Notes under the pieces: generated by a model
Databases searched by the model: none
The model's input: the letters and a program-made list of their open reading frames with translations, nothing else
What the model was told of the DNA's origin: nothing
Shown: positions 54,288 to 63,468 of the stretch, one piece after another
How positions within the stretch are numbered: the first letter of the stretch is position 1
How the letters are laid out: the number at the start of each line of letters is the position of its first letter
NCBI GenBank assembly: GCA_018660505.1
Contig: JABJKE010000003.1
Coordinates: forward strand, 1-63,468
DNA: 63,468 nucleotides
DNA from: Rhodobiaceae bacterium
GTDB lineage: Bacteria > Pseudomonadota > Alphaproteobacteria > RS24
Reading direction: 5' to 3'
Position numbers and translations under genes: made by a program

Positions 54288-57251
54288 GTGACCCATACGC
54301 CTGAAAATCCGCCGGAAGACAATATCGAAAACGAAGATGATATTGTCGATGCCCCGCAAGACGAGGTCTCTAGCGCGCCCGATGAAGAAGCCGGGAGCGA
54401 CGAGGCGTCTGACGACGGCGGTGAAGGCGGCGAGCCACCCGTCGCGGGCTTTGTGCCGGGCGATGACGATGGCGATATAGAACCGATTACCATTGAGGAG
54501 GAGATGAAAACCTCCTATCTCGATTATGCGATGAGCGTGATTGTGTCGCGCGCGCTGCCAGATGTGCGCGATGGGCTGAAGCCTGTGCATCGGCGCATTC
54601 TGTTCTCGATGAATGAAAATGGCTATGATTACAACAAGCCATATCGCAAGTCGGCGCGCGTTGTCGGCGATGTCATCGGTAAATATCACCCACATGGCGA
54701 CCAATCGATTTACGATGCTTTGGTGCGCATGGAGCAAGAGTTTTCCATGCGTTTGCCATTGCTCGACGGGCAGGGCAATTTCGGCTCGGTCGATGGCGAC
54801 CCGCCGGCTGCCATGCGTTACACGGAAGTGCGGATGGCCAAGCCAGCCCATTCCATTCTGGCCGATATCGATAAAGACACGGTCGATTTTCAAGATAACT
54901 ACGATAGCTCCGAGCGCGAGCCGAAAGTGCTGCCCGCGCGTTTGCCGAACCTTTTGGTCAATGGCGCCAATGGCATTGCGGTGGGCATGGCGACCAATGT
55001 GCCGCCGCATAACCTCGGGGAATTGATTGACGCGGCACAGGCGATGATTGAAAACCCGAGCCTGAGCGATGACGACGTCCTCGCCATTGTGCCAGGGCCT
55101 GATTTTCCCACAGGCGCGCTGATTTTGGGCTATACGGGCTCGGCCTCTTCGGTCACCACGGGGCGCGGCTCGATTATTATGCGCGGGCGGGCATCGGTAG
55201 AAGAAATCCGCAAAGACCGCGAAGCCATTATCATCACCGAAATTCCATATCAGGTGAATAAATCGACGATGATTGAAAAAATCGCCGATTTGGTGCGCGA
55301 TAAAGTCATCGAAGGCATTGCTGATTTGCGCGATGAGAGCGACCGCCACGGCATGCGCGTTGTGGTGGAGCTGAAACGCGACGCGGTGGCCGATGTGGTG
55401 TTGAACCAATTATATCGCTTCTCGCAGCTGCAAACCAGTTTTGGCGCCAATATGCTGGCCTTGACCAATGGCCGCCCGCAATTGATGAACGTCCGCCAGA
55501 TGTTGCAATGTTTTATCACTTTCCGCGAAGAAGTGGTGACGCGGCGCTCCAAATTTGAGCTGAATAAAGCGCGCGATCGGGCCCATGTGCTGGTGGGGCT
55601 CGCCATTGCGGTGAGCAATATTGATGAAGTGATTGCGGTTATCCGCAAAGCGCCATCGCCGCAAGAAGCGCGCAAACAGCTGATGGAACGCCATTGGCCA
55701 GCCTCGGATGTGGCCGAGCTCATCGCGCTTATCGACGACCCGCGTCACCGCGTGGCGGAAGATGGCACCTATGTATTGAGCGAAGCGCAAGCGCGCGCCA
55801 TTCTCGAGCTGCGTCTGCAACGCCTTACCGCTATGGGGCGCGACGAAATTGGCGATGAGCTGAAAGTCTTGGGCGATGAAATAGCTGATTTGCTGGATAT
55901 TTTGCGCAGTCGAGACCGCGTGATGGCGATTATCAAAGGCGAATTGGCCGAAGTGAAAGAAGAGTTCGCCACGCCGCGCCGTTCTGAATTTATCGAGCAT
56001 GATGGCGAGGTGAACGACGAGTCGCTCATCCCGCGCGAAGATATGGTCGTGACCGTAAGCCATGCGGGCTATATCAAACGCGTGCCGCTGTCTACCTATC
56101 GGGCGCAACGCCGGGGTGGCAAAGGGCGCTCGGGCATGGCCACCAAAGACGAAGATTTCGTCTCGCGTATTTTTGTCGCCAATACCCATCAGCCGGTGTT
56201 GTTTTTCTCAACCACGGGCATGGTTTACAAAATGAAAGTCTATCGCCTGCCTGCGGGCAGCCCGCAGTCGAAAGGCAAGGCTTTGGTTAATCTCTTGCCG
56301 CTCGATGAAGGCGAGAAAATAGCCGATATTATGGCTTTGCCGGCCGATGAAGAGAGCTGGGCCGATTTAAACGTGATGTTCGCCACCAGCCTCGGCAATG
56401 TGCGGCGCAATGATTTATCCGATTTCATTCAGATTAACCGCAATGGTAAAATCGCCATGAAACCCGACGATGGCGAACGGATTATTGGCGTCGAGACATG
56501 CAATCCGATGGATGATGTGCTGTTGACCAGCTCGAGCGGGCGGGCCATTCGCTTTCCCGTCGATAAAGTGCGGGTGTTCCGCAGCCGCAACTCGACGGGT
56601 GTGCGCGGCATTCGCCTCGATGCGGGAGCGCAGGTTATCTCTCTGGCGATTTTGCGCGGCAGCGATGCCTCGCCTGCCGAACGCGCCACTTATTTAAAGC
56701 AGGCCGCCACCATTCGCCGTGCCGCGTCGGGGGATGAGGCCGAAATCGAAGAAACCACTTTGGACGAAGAAGAAACCACCGAAGAAGTGGCTTTGTCGTC
56801 GGAGCGCTATGCGGAGATGGGCGCCAATGAGCAATTTATTCTGGCGGTCAGCGAAAACGGCTATGGCAAGCGCTCTTCGGCCTATGAATATCGTGTGTCG
56901 GGGCGTGGCGGCAAAGGCATTATTGCCATGACCGTGACCGAGCGCAATGGCCAGCTGTTGGCGGCTTTCCCGGTTGAGGAGGTCGACCAGATTATGTTGG
57001 TGACCGATGGCGGCACGCTTATTCGTTGCCCCATCGACGGCATTCGCATCGCCGGACGCAATACGCAAGGCGTGACGATTTTCAAAACCGAAGACGGTGC
57101 GAAAGTGGTTTCCGTGGCTCATTTGGGCGAGACTTCCGAGACGGAAGACTTGGACGACGAAGACGAGATGGCGGCGCCATCCGCCGATGCGGCTACAGGT
57201 GAGGCCGCAACCGACGAAACCGGGGCAGCAGACCCCAATGAGGAGGGGTAA
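54288..57251 (+). CDS. gyrA: DNA gyrase subunit A
   Basis: 987 residues from GTG 54288 ([18 protein letters not shown]). The longer frame starts inside the ssb terminator and is rejected. A 60-residue acidic N-terminal extension precedes the core: [46 protein letters not shown] with the catalytic Tyr region [11 protein letters not shown]. The DNA-wrapping C-terminal domain has the GyrA box QRRGGKGR. At the position of E. coli Ser83 the protein has Gln ([10 protein letters not shown]). An acidic insert with [13 protein letters not shown] lies near residue 840, and the C-terminus is acidic. Confidence 0.96.
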   Translation: MTHTPENPPEDNIENEDDIVDAPQDEVSSAPDEEAGSDEASDDGGEGGEPPVAGFVPGDDDGDIEPITIEEEMKTSYLDYAMSVIVSRALPDVRDGLKPVHRRILFSMNENGYDYNKPYRKSARVVGDVIGKYHPHGDQSIYDALVRMEQEFSMRLPLLDGQGNFGSVDGDPPAAMRYTEVRMAKPAHSILADIDKDTVDFQDNYDSSEREPKVLPARLPNLLVNGANGIAVGMATNVPPHNLGELIDAAQAMIENPSLSDDDVLAIVPGPDFPTGALILGYTGSASSVTTGRGSIIMRGRASVEEIRKDREAIIITEIPYQVNKSTMIEKIADLVRDKVIEGIADLRDESDRHGMRVVVELKRDAVADVVLNQLYRFSQLQTSFGANMLALTNGRPQLMNVRQMLQCFITFREEVVTRRSKFELNKARDRAHVLVGLAIAVSNIDEVIAVIRKAPSPQEARKQLMERHWPASDVAELIALIDDPRHRVAEDGTYVLSEAQARAILELRLQRLTAMGRDEIGDELKVLGDEIADLLDILRSRDRVMAIIKGELAEVKEEFATPRRSEFIEHDGEVNDESLIPREDMVVTVSHAGYIKRVPLSTYRAQRRGGKGRSGMATKDEDFVSRIFVANTHQPVLFFSTTGMVYKMKVYRLPAGSPQSKGKALVNLLPLDEGEKIADIMALPADEESWADLNVMFATSLGNVRRNDLSDFIQINRNGKIAMKPDDGERIIGVETCNPMDDVLLTSSSGRAIRFPVDKVRVFRSRNSTGVRGIRLDAGAQVISLAILRGSDASPAERATYLKQAATIRRAASGDEAEIEETTLDEEETTEEVALSSERYAEMGANEQFILAVSENGYGKRSSAYEYRVSGRGGKGIIAMTVTERNGQLLAAFPVEEVDQIMLVTDGGTLIRCPIDGIRIAGRNTQGVTIFKTEDGAKVVSVAHLGETSETEDLDDEDEMAAPSADAATGEAATDETGAADPNEEG

Positions 57252-57253
57252 TC

Positions 57254-57733
57254 ATGCGTGTAGGGCTTTATCCAGGCAGTTTTGACCCGATTACCAAGGG
57301 GCACATCGATATTATCGAGCGCTCGCTCGGGCTAGTCGACAGACTGATTATCGCCATTGGCATTAGCGCCACGAAAACCCCGGTGTTCACCTTTGAGCAA
57401 CGCCAAGCCATGCTAGAGGCCGAGATTGGCCCGCTGGCCAAAGCCAAAGGGGTGGAAATTCAGGTGATTAGCTTTAAAGACCTATTGGTTAATGTGGCTG
57501 GCGAAACGGGCGCCAATCTGATTATCCGTGGGCTTCGCAATGCCTCAGATTACGAATATGAAGCGCAAATGAGCGCCATGAACCGGTCGATGTCGCGCGA
57601 GATTGAGACCGTGTTCTTGCAAGCCTCGCCAGAGGTTGGTTTTGTGTCCTCCACATTGGTGCGCCAAATTATGGCCATGGGGGGCGATGTCAGTGCCTTT
57701 GTGCCCCAGAGTGTTTTAAAACAAATTAAGTAA
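57254..57733 (+). CDS. coaD: Phosphopantetheine adenylyltransferase
   Basis: 159 residues. The nucleotidyl-transferase motif GSFDPITKGHIDIIERS with the T/HxGH pair is at the N-terminus, later LIIRGLRNASDYEYEAQMS and the closing FVSSTLVRQIMAMGGDVSAF. It makes dephospho-CoA in coenzyme A synthesis. GAGGAGGGGTAATC gives a strong ribosome site; the gap to gyrA is 2 bp, so it is in the gyrA transcript. Confidence 0.96.
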   Translation: MRVGLYPGSFDPITKGHIDIIERSLGLVDRLIIAIGISATKTPVFTFEQRQAMLEAEIGPLAKAKGVEIQVISFKDLLVNVAGETGANLIIRGLRNASDYEYEAQMSAMNRSMSREIETVFLQASPEVGFVSSTLVRQIMAMGGDVSAFVPQSVLKQIK

Positions 57734-57759
57734 TTACAACTGTTTATTAGGAGATATTT

Positions 57760-58305
57760 ATGCGTTACTTGACTTCACTAGGGGTGTTTTTGGCCCTTCT
57801 TGTCGCTCTGGTGGGGCATGGGGTTTCCGCCCAAGCCGCAGATCATGCAGACCACAAGGAGTCCATTATGTTGGTAGAACTAAAAACCGGTACCGTTAAA
57901 ATAGCTTTACGCGAAGACCTCGCCCCGGGCCATGTTGAACGTATCAAAACCCTAATCAGCGAGAAGTTTTACGATGGCATCGTGTTTCACCGTGTGATTG
58001 ACGGCTTTATGGCGCAAACAGGCGACCCGACCGGCACCGGCATGGGCGGTTCTGATTATCCGGATTTGCGGGCTGAATTTAGCAGCGAACCTTTCCGTCG
58101 GGGCACTTTGGGCATGGCGCGGTCGCAACATCCAGATAGCGCCAACAGCCAGTTTTTCATCTGTTTCGATGATGCCAGTTTCCTCAACGGCCAATATACG
58201 GTGTTCGGCGAAGTGGTGGAAGGCATGGAGCATGTCGATGCGATTGCCAAGGGCGAGCCGCCAGCAACCCCCGATAAAATGATTTCGGTCCGCTTAGAAG
58301 ACTAA
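57760..58305 (+). CDS. Periplasmic cyclophilin-type peptidyl-prolyl isomerase
   Basis: 181 residues. A signal peptide (MRYLTSLGVFLALLVALVGH then GVSAQA) precedes a single cyclophilin domain: IVFHRVIDGFMAQTGDPTGT with the catalytic Arg and Phe, LGMARSQHPDSANSQFFICF, and FLNGQYTVFGEVVEGMEHVD. It speeds proline isomerisation during folding in the periplasm. TTAGGAGATATTT is the ribosome site. It lies between coaD and queA, all in one direction. Confidence 0.93.
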   Translation: MRYLTSLGVFLALLVALVGHGVSAQAADHADHKESIMLVELKTGTVKIALREDLAPGHVERIKTLISEKFYDGIVFHRVIDGFMAQTGDPTGTGMGGSDYPDLRAEFSSEPFRRGTLGMARSQHPDSANSQFFICFDDASFLNGQYTVFGEVVEGMEHVDAIAKGEPPATPDKMISVRLED

Positions 58306-58322
58306 GCGCCAGAAGGTTTTTC

Positions 58323-59411
58323 ATGCAGGTAGATGATTTTGATTTTGACCTGCCGGAAACGCTGATTGCTTTGCGACCTGCACAGCCGCGCGATACTGCG
58401 CGGCTGTTGCACGTTTCGCAAAGCGTTTCAGAGCCGGCCAGCGCGGCGAGTTTTGCTTTCGGCGACCATATCATGCGCGATTTGCCAGATTTCCTGCGCG
58501 CTGGCGATGCTTTGCTGGTCAATGTCACCAAAGTTATTCCCGCTCGCCTGACGGGCCTGCGCTTGCGCGAGACGCCCTCGATAGATGCGACGGGCGCCAA
58601 ATGCGAGGTCACTTTGACCGAGCGTCTGGGCCCCGTGGATTGGAAATGTTTCCTCAAGCCCGCAAAACGCGTGGCCGATGGCGACACAATCGATTTCCAA
58701 GGCGTGAAAGCCAAAGTCAGTGGGCGCGCTGGCGCGGAAGCGGTTTTGAGTTTTGCCATTGCCCCCGAGACTATGGAAACCACGCTGGCCGAGCTGGGCA
58801 CTATGCCTTTGCCGCCCTATATCGCCAGCAAACGCGCGCCCGATGCGCAAGATAACGATGATTATCAAACGCTATTTGCCCGCGAAGCTGGCGCCGTGGC
58901 GGCGCCGACGGCGGGATTGCATTTCACGCCCGACTTAATGAAAGCCCTAAAAGACAAAGGCGTCAGCTTGCACGAAGTGACCTTACACGTGGGCCCGGGC
59001 ACGTTTTTGCCGGTTAAAGTAGACGATATCGCATCGCATAAAATGCACGGCGAATGGGGGCAAGTGACACCGCAGACCGCCGCCGCGCTGAATGAAGTGC
59101 ACCAACAAGGCGGGCGCATTGTCTGTGTCGGCACCACGTCGCTGCGCTTGCTGGAAAGTGCCACGACAGAAGCGGGCACGATTGAGCCATTTGAAGCGGT
59201 GACGGAGATTTTCATCACCCCGGGTTATAAGTTTCGCGCCGCCGATATGTTGATTACCAATTTTCATCTACCGCGCTCGACGCTTTTTATGCTGGTATCT
59301 GCTTTTGCAGGCATGCAGCGCATGAAAGCGGCCTATAAACATGCAATCAACAGCGGCTATCGGTTTTACTCATATGGCGACGGCAGCTTATTGGAGCGGG
59401 CGAAGGAATGA
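58323..59411 (+). CDS. queA: S-adenosylmethionine:tRNA ribosyltransferase-isomerase
   Basis: 362 residues. QueA motifs: [56 protein letters not shown] and the long [20 protein letters not shown]. It adds the epoxycyclopentane group to preQ1 in tRNA during queuosine synthesis. AGAAGGTTTTTC lies before the ATG. Its last 4 bases overlap the tgt start (ATGA), placing both queuosine genes in one unit. Confidence 0.96.
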   Translation: MQVDDFDFDLPETLIALRPAQPRDTARLLHVSQSVSEPASAASFAFGDHIMRDLPDFLRAGDALLVNVTKVIPARLTGLRLRETPSIDATGAKCEVTLTERLGPVDWKCFLKPAKRVADGDTIDFQGVKAKVSGRAGAEAVLSFAIAPETMETTLAELGTMPLPPYIASKRAPDAQDNDDYQTLFAREAGAVAAPTAGLHFTPDLMKALKDKGVSLHEVTLHVGPGTFLPVKVDDIASHKMHGEWGQVTPQTAAALNEVHQQGGRIVCVGTTSLRLLESATTEAGTIEPFEAVTEIFITPGYKFRAADMLITNFHLPRSTLFMLVSAFAGMQRMKAAYKHAINSGYRFYSYGDGSLLERAKE

Positions 59412-60556
59412 AATTCACCTTACATAAAACCGACGCCATTGCGCGACGCGGCACCATTGAGACGCCGCGCGGCGAGATTCGCACGCCAGCTTTTATGCCC
59501 GTCGGCACGGCCGCGACTGTAAAGGCCATGTATCCCGACCAAGTGCGCGATTTGGGCGCTGATATTGTGCTGGGCAATACGTATCACCTGATGCTGCGGC
59601 CCGGCGCCGAAGAAGTGGCTGCCTTGGGTGGCTTGCAAGATTTCATGCAATGGGATGGCCCGATTTTAACCGATAGCGGCGGCTTTCAAGTGATGTCGCT
59701 TTCCAAGCTCGCCAAAATGAGCGAAGAGGGCGTGCGGTTCCAAAGCCATATCGACGGCAAATCTTATATGTTAACGCCAGAGCGCAGCGTGGAAATTCAA
59801 ACCCTTCTGGGCGCCAACATCCGCATGGTGCTCGACGAATGCACGCCGTTTCCGGCCACGCATGCGCAGGCCGAAAAATCCATGCATCTGTCGATGCGTT
59901 GGGCGGGGCGCAGCAAGGTGGCGTTTCAACATTATGACAGCGGGCCCAATGCGGCGGGCATTGGCAATGCTTTATTCGGTATTGTGCAAGGCGGCATTTA
60001 CGAAGATTTGCGCCATCAAAGCGCGGCCGAGTTAGAGCAAATCGGTTTCGATGGCTATGCCGTTGGCGGCTTGGCGGTCGGCGAGGGGCAAGAGCGAATG
60101 CTCGAAGTGCTCGATTTCACCACCCCCGTACTGCCACAACAGCGGCCGCGATATCTGATGGGCGTCGGCACGCCCGATGATTTGGTGGAGGCAGTGGCGC
60201 GCGGCATTGATATGTTTGATTGCGTCATGCCCACGCGTGCCGGACGCCATGGCACGGCCTATACGTGGCGCGGAAAAGTAAACATTCGCAACGCCCGCCA
60301 TGCCGACGACCCACGCCCGCTCGACGCGGGCAGCGATTGCCCGGCCAGCGCCCGCTATAGCCGCGCTTATTTGCATCACTTGCATCGCTGCGGCGAATAT
60401 TTGGGGGCCATGCTTTTGACCTGGCACAATCTGGCTTTTTATCAAGAGCTGATGGCGGCCATGCGGGCGGCCATTGAGGCTGGAAAATTTGAAGATTTTC
60501 GCGCCGAATTTAAACGCCAACAAAGCGAAGGCGATATCGCGCCTTACCAAAAGTAA
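59408..60556 (+). CDS. tgt: tRNA-guanine transglycosylase with incomplete zinc site
   Basis: 382 residues. Catalytic pieces are intact: [17 protein letters not shown] holds the general acid/base Asp, and [18 protein letters not shown] the nucleophile Asp and the RxGRHG loop. It swaps guanine for preQ1 at tRNA position 34. In E. coli zinc is held by C302, C304, C307 and H333; the aligned residues here are Ser309, Cys311, Ser314 and His340 ([15 protein letters not shown]). So two ligands are lost. The protein may be zinc-poor but still folded, or less stable. It overlaps queA by 4 bp. Confidence 0.94.
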   Translation: MKFTLHKTDAIARRGTIETPRGEIRTPAFMPVGTAATVKAMYPDQVRDLGADIVLGNTYHLMLRPGAEEVAALGGLQDFMQWDGPILTDSGGFQVMSLSKLAKMSEEGVRFQSHIDGKSYMLTPERSVEIQTLLGANIRMVLDECTPFPATHAQAEKSMHLSMRWAGRSKVAFQHYDSGPNAAGIGNALFGIVQGGIYEDLRHQSAAELEQIGFDGYAVGGLAVGEGQERMLEVLDFTTPVLPQQRPRYLMGVGTPDDLVEAVARGIDMFDCVMPTRAGRHGTAYTWRGKVNIRNARHADDPRPLDAGSDCPASARYSRAYLHHLHRCGEYLGAMLLTWHNLAFYQELMAAMRAAIEAGKFEDFRAEFKRQQSEGDIAPYQK

Positions 60557-60572
60557 ACCCCAATAGGTTGGG

Positions 60573-61400
60573 TTAGAGCGCCAGAAGGCTCAGCCAATTT
60601 TTAAATTCATTTTGCCGTTGATCGATATCGAGCACGCTATCGGTCAATTTATATTTGGCCACTAACTCGGCCACCGGCATGGGGCTATGCAAATGCTCAA
60701 AGTCGCAAGCTTGCGTTTCGGCCGCGGCTAAATCGGGATAAAACCCTTGCTCGACCAATAGGGTTTTGCGCGAATGGGTCACGCCGCTTAACACTTCAAA
60801 GTTAAATTCGGGGTGATATTGCGTGGCAAAAAACGTGCTCTTTTTGTGTTCTATCATGGCCGCTTGCACATTGCTTCTATGGCTTCTGGCCAGCACGGTG
60901 CCGCCCGGTGGCATGGTTTTAACAATATCGTAATGGCTGGCCAAAGCGTCAAACGGCGAGGCTCGGTTTTTGTAAATCGGGTGCGCTTGGCCCTCTGGCG
61001 TCAGCGTAATGCCATAAGACAAGCCAAAGGTCAGCCCATGCGGGCTGCGCTCGACCTCGCCACCGGCAGCCACAACCGCCAGCTGCAACGCCCAGCAAGA
61101 GCCATAGGCGGGCACGCCAATGTCGAAAGCGTGGCGAGCCAGCTCAATTTGTCGGTGAACCTCTGGCAGGTCTTCGTAAATAGACAAGCTTGAGCCCGTC
61201 CATAGCATCGCGTCATAGCTCTCGAGCGGTTGGGGCGGGCGCGCTTGCGGGTCGGCGATGCACACGATGTCGCTCTCGCTATCGGGTCGATGGCGGTGCA
61301 CCATATTGCGATACATTGTGCCAGCCAGCGGCACGCCGGCAGAGGCAAGTCTGTCGCGCCCCTGCTGTGAATAAGCATCAAGGATTAAAAACCTAGTCAT
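60573..61400 (-). CDS. Class I glutamine amidotransferase-like protein (GuaA-type)
   Basis: 275 residues. The nucleophile Cys is in VPAYGSCWALQLAVVAAGGE and the His-Pro-Glu triad part in ATQYHPEFNFE, as in GMP-synthase glutaminase domains and related free amidotransferases. No acceptor domain is fused. The gene follows the TauD-like dioxygenase gene by 20 bp and may be in its operon. Substrate unknown; the family also contains enzymes for gamma-glutamyl compounds. Confidence 0.82.
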   Translation of the reverse strand: MTRFLILDAYSQQGRDRLASAGVPLAGTMYRNMVHRHRPDSESDIVCIADPQARPPQPLESYDAMLWTGSSLSIYEDLPEVHRQIELARHAFDIGVPAYGSCWALQLAVVAAGGEVERSPHGLTFGLSYGITLTPEGQAHPIYKNRASPFDALASHYDIVKTMPPGGTVLARSHRSNVQAAMIEHKKSTFFATQYHPEFNFEVLSGVTHSRKTLLVEQGFYPDLAAAETQACDFEHLHSPMPVAELVAKYKLTDSVLDIDQRQNEFKNWLSLLAL

Positions 61401-61420
61401 TCGGCAAACTCTCTCAAAAC

Positions 61421-62263
61421 CTATTTAGGGCGGTCACCCTCTATGGTTACGCGATACATTAAACGCTCATACGCTTGATAATCATCCACCGCATAATGCT
61501 GCACAAGGCGGTTGTCCCACAGGGCAACGGCATTTTCGCTCCAGCGAAAGCGACAGCAGAACTCGGGCTTCGTGCAATGCTGATATAGGCTGTGCAACAA
61601 GGCATGACTTTCTGTCTCGCTCATCTCGTCGATGCGCAGGGTGAACATATCATTGACGAAAAGGGCTTTCTTGCCGCTTTCCGGATGGGTGCGCACAACG
61701 GGGTGGCGCACTTCGGTCAAAATGCTGTCATCCCATGTGTAGGTAATAGCGGTTTTTTTATCGAATTTTTCTTTCGTGCCCTCCACCGTATAGGCGTCGG
61801 AGGCCGAATGAATGGCGAATAATCCGCCGAGCTTTTCTTTCATCGCGTCGGGCAAGCGCTCATAGGCGACATGCTGATTGGCAAAAACCGTGTCGCCGCC
61901 ATAGGGCGGAATGATTTTGCCATAGAGCATGGAGCCCATGGAGGGGCACTCTTGAAACGTATTATCCGAATGCCAGCCCGTGCCAAAAGACGCGCTTTCG
62001 CCTTTGGGTTTTAAAACTTTGGTAATTTCGGGCGCGTGCTCCAGACCATCGACAATGGGGTGAACTTCCAAGGCGCCAAAACGGCGCGCAAAAGCCACTT
62101 GTTGGTCGAGGGTAATGTCTTGATCGCGAAAAAATAAAACGCCGTGGTCTAACAGGGCGGTGTGAACAAAGGCAAATTCCGCCTCGGTCACATTTGCCAA
62201 ATTCAAACCAGAAATCTCGGCACCACAAGTGCCCGTTAAGGGATGAAGAGACAGTTTCGTCAT
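61421..62263 (-). CDS. TauD/TfdA-family 2-oxoglutarate dioxygenase
   Basis: 280 residues. Iron ligands are visible as TGWHSDNTFQECPSMGS (His-x-Asp) and RLVQHYAVDDYQAYERLMYR (distal His and the Arg that binds 2-oxoglutarate). The N-terminal LTGTCGAEISGLNLANV and VLFFRDQDITLDQQVAFARR are typical. It likely hydroxylates a small anionic substrate (taurine-like, chlorophenoxy-like or another); the substrate cannot be named. It lies 11 bp downstream of the MAPEG gene on the same strand. Confidence 0.88.
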   Translation of the reverse strand: MTKLSLHPLTGTCGAEISGLNLANVTEAEFAFVHTALLDHGVLFFRDQDITLDQQVAFARRFGALEVHPIVDGLEHAPEITKVLKPKGESASFGTGWHSDNTFQECPSMGSMLYGKIIPPYGGDTVFANQHVAYERLPDAMKEKLGGLFAIHSASDAYTVEGTKEKFDKKTAITYTWDDSILTEVRHPVVRTHPESGKKALFVNDMFTLRIDEMSETESHALLHSLYQHCTKPEFCCRFRWSENAVALWDNRLVQHYAVDDYQAYERLMYRVTIEGDRPK

Positions 62264-62274
62264 ATGCGCAGGCC

Positions 62275-62679
62275 TCAGCTATAAAGGGCATAAGCCGCAT
62301 GCACGGCTCCCAAAGTGGCACCGATAAGCAAAATCAGCGTGGCGATAAAGCCAAGCATGAAACCGCGTCCGCGTTTGTCGGACGCCTGATAATAGCCGAG
62401 CGCAAAAAAGATCCGACCGATGGGAAAAAAGACGCCAATCACGCCAGCCCAAAAATCAGAAATGGTTAGAGCGAAAAGCCAGAGAGACGGCAGGAAAAGA
62501 ACCATCATCTCAACCGTATTGGCATGCACTCGCAGAACGCGATTAAATTCTTCTGGGCCCGTCATCGTCGGGGCCTGAATTTCATGCTTGCGCCGCGCTG
62601 CGCCCACACGGGTGGCCATCCAAAAATAGATGAACAGCGTGAGCAGGGTGACCAAAGCGGCCAAAGGATATTCAAACAT
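62275..62679 (-). CDS. MAPEG-family membrane protein
   Basis: 134 residues from ATG 62679 (GGAG six bases upstream, better than the ATG four codons earlier). Four membrane helices with the MAPEG core MTGPEEFNRVLRVHANTVEM and LGYYQASDKRGRGFMLGF. MAPEG proteins include glutathione transferases and related detoxification enzymes; bacterial members are mostly uncharacterised. It lies upstream of the TauD-like gene with an 11-bp gap. Confidence 0.86.
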   Translation of the reverse strand: MFEYPLAALVTLLTLFIYFWMATRVGAARRKHEIQAPTMTGPEEFNRVLRVHANTVEMMVLFLPSLWLFALTISDFWAGVIGVFFPIGRIFFALGYYQASDKRGRGFMLGFIATLILLIGATLGAVHAAYALYS

Positions 62680-62731
62680 AGGTAACTCCATCTGGATAAA
62701 GACGACGCCCCTTCTAAAGAAGGCGGGCTAT

Positions 62732-63178
62732 TTAAATTTTCGGGGTTTCACGAGGCTTGGTTTTTTTGATAATCCCCGTGAACGTGGTCAATATTGTATC
62801 GCCGATATAAATTTGTCCACGAATAAAAATCAGGCTGCGCGTGGCGCGGGTAATTTCGCCATCGGCATAAACCACTTCGCCAAGCGGCGCAGCGCCTGCG
62901 ATGAAATCGGTCTGGCAGGTCAGCGTCACTGAATGCATGTCTTTCAGCTCATCATGGGCAATTACAAAAAGCGCATAATCGGCGAAAGTCATCAGCAGGC
63001 CGCCATGCAAAAAACCACCGCCGTTCATGTGTCCTTCATGACAAACAAAGGCGGAGCGATGTTTGCCGGGCTCTGCATTGAGTTTCATGAAAAACGGGCC
63101 AGAGGCATCTTCAAAAGGGTCGTTGCCGTCCCAGTTTTCCCAGCCAGCTAATTGTGGGGGGGGTGTTATTAACGTCAT
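62732..63178 (-). CDS. PaaI-like hotdog thioesterase
   Basis: 148 residues from ATG 63178, with GGAG nine bases upstream; an ATG three codons earlier abuts that site. The hotdog domain shows as HMNGGGFLHGGLLMTFADYA and SVTLTCQTDFIAGAAPLGEV. Likely an acyl-CoA thioesterase with unknown substrate. Near the start, residues TPPPQL are encoded across an 8-base C run (plus-strand G run 63156-63163). It is the first gene of the minus-strand set thioesterase, MAPEG, TauD, amidotransferase. Confidence 0.83.
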   Translation of the reverse strand: MTLITPPPQLAGWENWDGNDPFEDASGPFFMKLNAEPGKHRSAFVCHEGHMNGGGFLHGGLLMTFADYALFVIAHDELKDMHSVTLTCQTDFIAGAAPLGEVVYADGEITRATRSLIFIRGQIYIGDTILTTFTGIIKKTKPRETPKI

Positions 63179-63276
63179 TTGTATCATCTCCGTAAACAGG
63201 CTCTGGCGGGAGATTAGTAGAGTTTTCAGACGACGCAAGCCCTAATCGAGCCTGTCGCCAAACTAGCTCAGGCGGA

Positions 63277-63468
63277 TTATTTTTCCGCGCGGGAGAGCGC
63301 ATAGCCCGTGCCGCGCACCGTGCGAATAACAACGGTTTCCGGGGCTTTTCGGTCTGCCGCCTTGAGCGCTCGGCGCAGTCGGCTCATGTGCACATCCACT
63401 GTGCGGTCTTCGACATAAATGCCGTGTCCCCACACGCGGTCGAGCAATTGCTCGCGGCTGAACACACG
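63277..63468 (-). CDS. phoB: OmpR/PhoB-family response regulator, C-terminal end (partial)
   Basis: Only the last 63 residues are in the window; the gene enters from the right edge. They form most of a winged-helix DNA-binding domain: [20 protein letters not shown], then [16 protein letters not shown] and the wing [13 protein letters not shown]. The closest match I recognise is PhoB, the phosphate-starvation activator, because of the DRVWGxxIYVExRTVDVH pattern. Other OmpR-type regulators remain possible until the receiver domain and the upstream genes are seen. Confidence 0.75.
   Translation of the reverse strand, partial: RVFSREQLLDRVWGHGIYVEDRTVDVHMSRLRRALKAADRKAPETVVIRTVRGTGYALSRAEK

Noticed and set aside
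54282-55409. Minus-strand open frame of 375 codons opposite gyrA
   Set aside because: Antisense to a clear gyrA, His- and Arg-rich with no family pattern; a shadow of GC-rich codon use.
63156-63163. Eight-G run near the start of the PaaI-like gene at 62732-63178
   Set aside because: Eight is short for efficient slippage and the encoded Pro run is ordinary; much weaker case than the ten-G tract in the CFA-like gene.
1-63468. CRISPR array, rRNA operon, insertion sequence or replication origin
   Set aside because: No array of spaced repeats, no rRNA sequence, no transposase gene with terminal repeats, and no DnaA-box cluster was seen on reading through; the only mobile-element gene is the integrase at the left edge.

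Overview
This window is a stretch of an alphaproteobacterial chromosome of moderate-to-high GC. The support is gene order and family type. There is an aapJQMP amino-acid uptake operon next to metC, a protein-isoaspartate methyltransferase-like gene followed by tolC, a PopZ/DUF2497 gene and valS, and a long plus-strand run dgt-argS-SPOR-nagZ-scpA-scpB-tatABC-serS-surE-nlpD-yajC-secD-secF. A ChrR-type cupin protein sits beside a lipid-modification and photolyase cluster. The order or genus cannot be fixed from the sequence alone; a free-living, aerobic, light-exposed (perhaps marine) bacterium is an inference from the photolyase and singlet-oxygen-type genes.

Layout. 1-1537: edge of an integrated element, with a tyrosine recombinase, a coupled unknown gene running off the window, and a repeat cluster upstream, beside tRNA-Arg(TCT). 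1.7-9.8 kb: mixed metabolic genes (LysE exporter, thioesterase, YgjP-type metalloprotease, ilvD, patatin, PuuD-like amidotransferase, Sel1 protein, metC). 9.8-13.9 kb: aapJQMP. 13.9-15.5 kb: acetyltransferase and cysK. 15.6-22.7 kb: the most distinctive region. ChrR-like, DUF6134 and SDR genes on the plus strand converge with a minus-strand set photolyase, FAD desaturase-like, DUF1365 and cyclopropane-synthase-like methyltransferase, which resembles the sigma-E/ChrR singlet-oxygen regulon and furan-fatty-acid genes of Rhodobacter. 22.9-23.1 kb: tRNA-Asn and tRNA-Cys. 23.3-28.6 kb: pcm-like, tolC, popZ-like, valS. 28.6-31.7 kb: TauE-type permease, xth, erpA, acetyltransferase, lipoprotein. 31.8-48.4 kb: the housekeeping run from dgt to secF and a squalene/phytoene-synthase-like protein. 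48.4-53.5 kb (minus): trmFO, PmtA-like methyltransferase, uvrA. 53.7-60.6 kb: ssb, gyrA, coaD, a periplasmic cyclophilin, queA, tgt. 60.6-63.5 kb (minus): amidotransferase, TauD-like dioxygenase, MAPEG protein, thioesterase, and the C-terminal end of a PhoB-like regulator.

Most interesting points: (1) the ChrR-like protein has lost the His-Cys-Cys zinc ligands of its anti-sigma domain but keeps the cupin metal site, and no sigma factor gene is adjacent; (2) four 11-bp repeats, one helical turn apart, lie upstream of the photolyase gene; (3) a 10-G tract lies inside the coding region of the CFA-like methyltransferase; (4) the tRNA-guanine transglycosylase lacks two of its three zinc cysteines; (5) an orphan iron-type ABC ATPase is coupled to scpB ahead of tatABC. 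No CRISPR array, rRNA or insertion sequence was seen, and no gene-free stretch exceeds about 300 bases.
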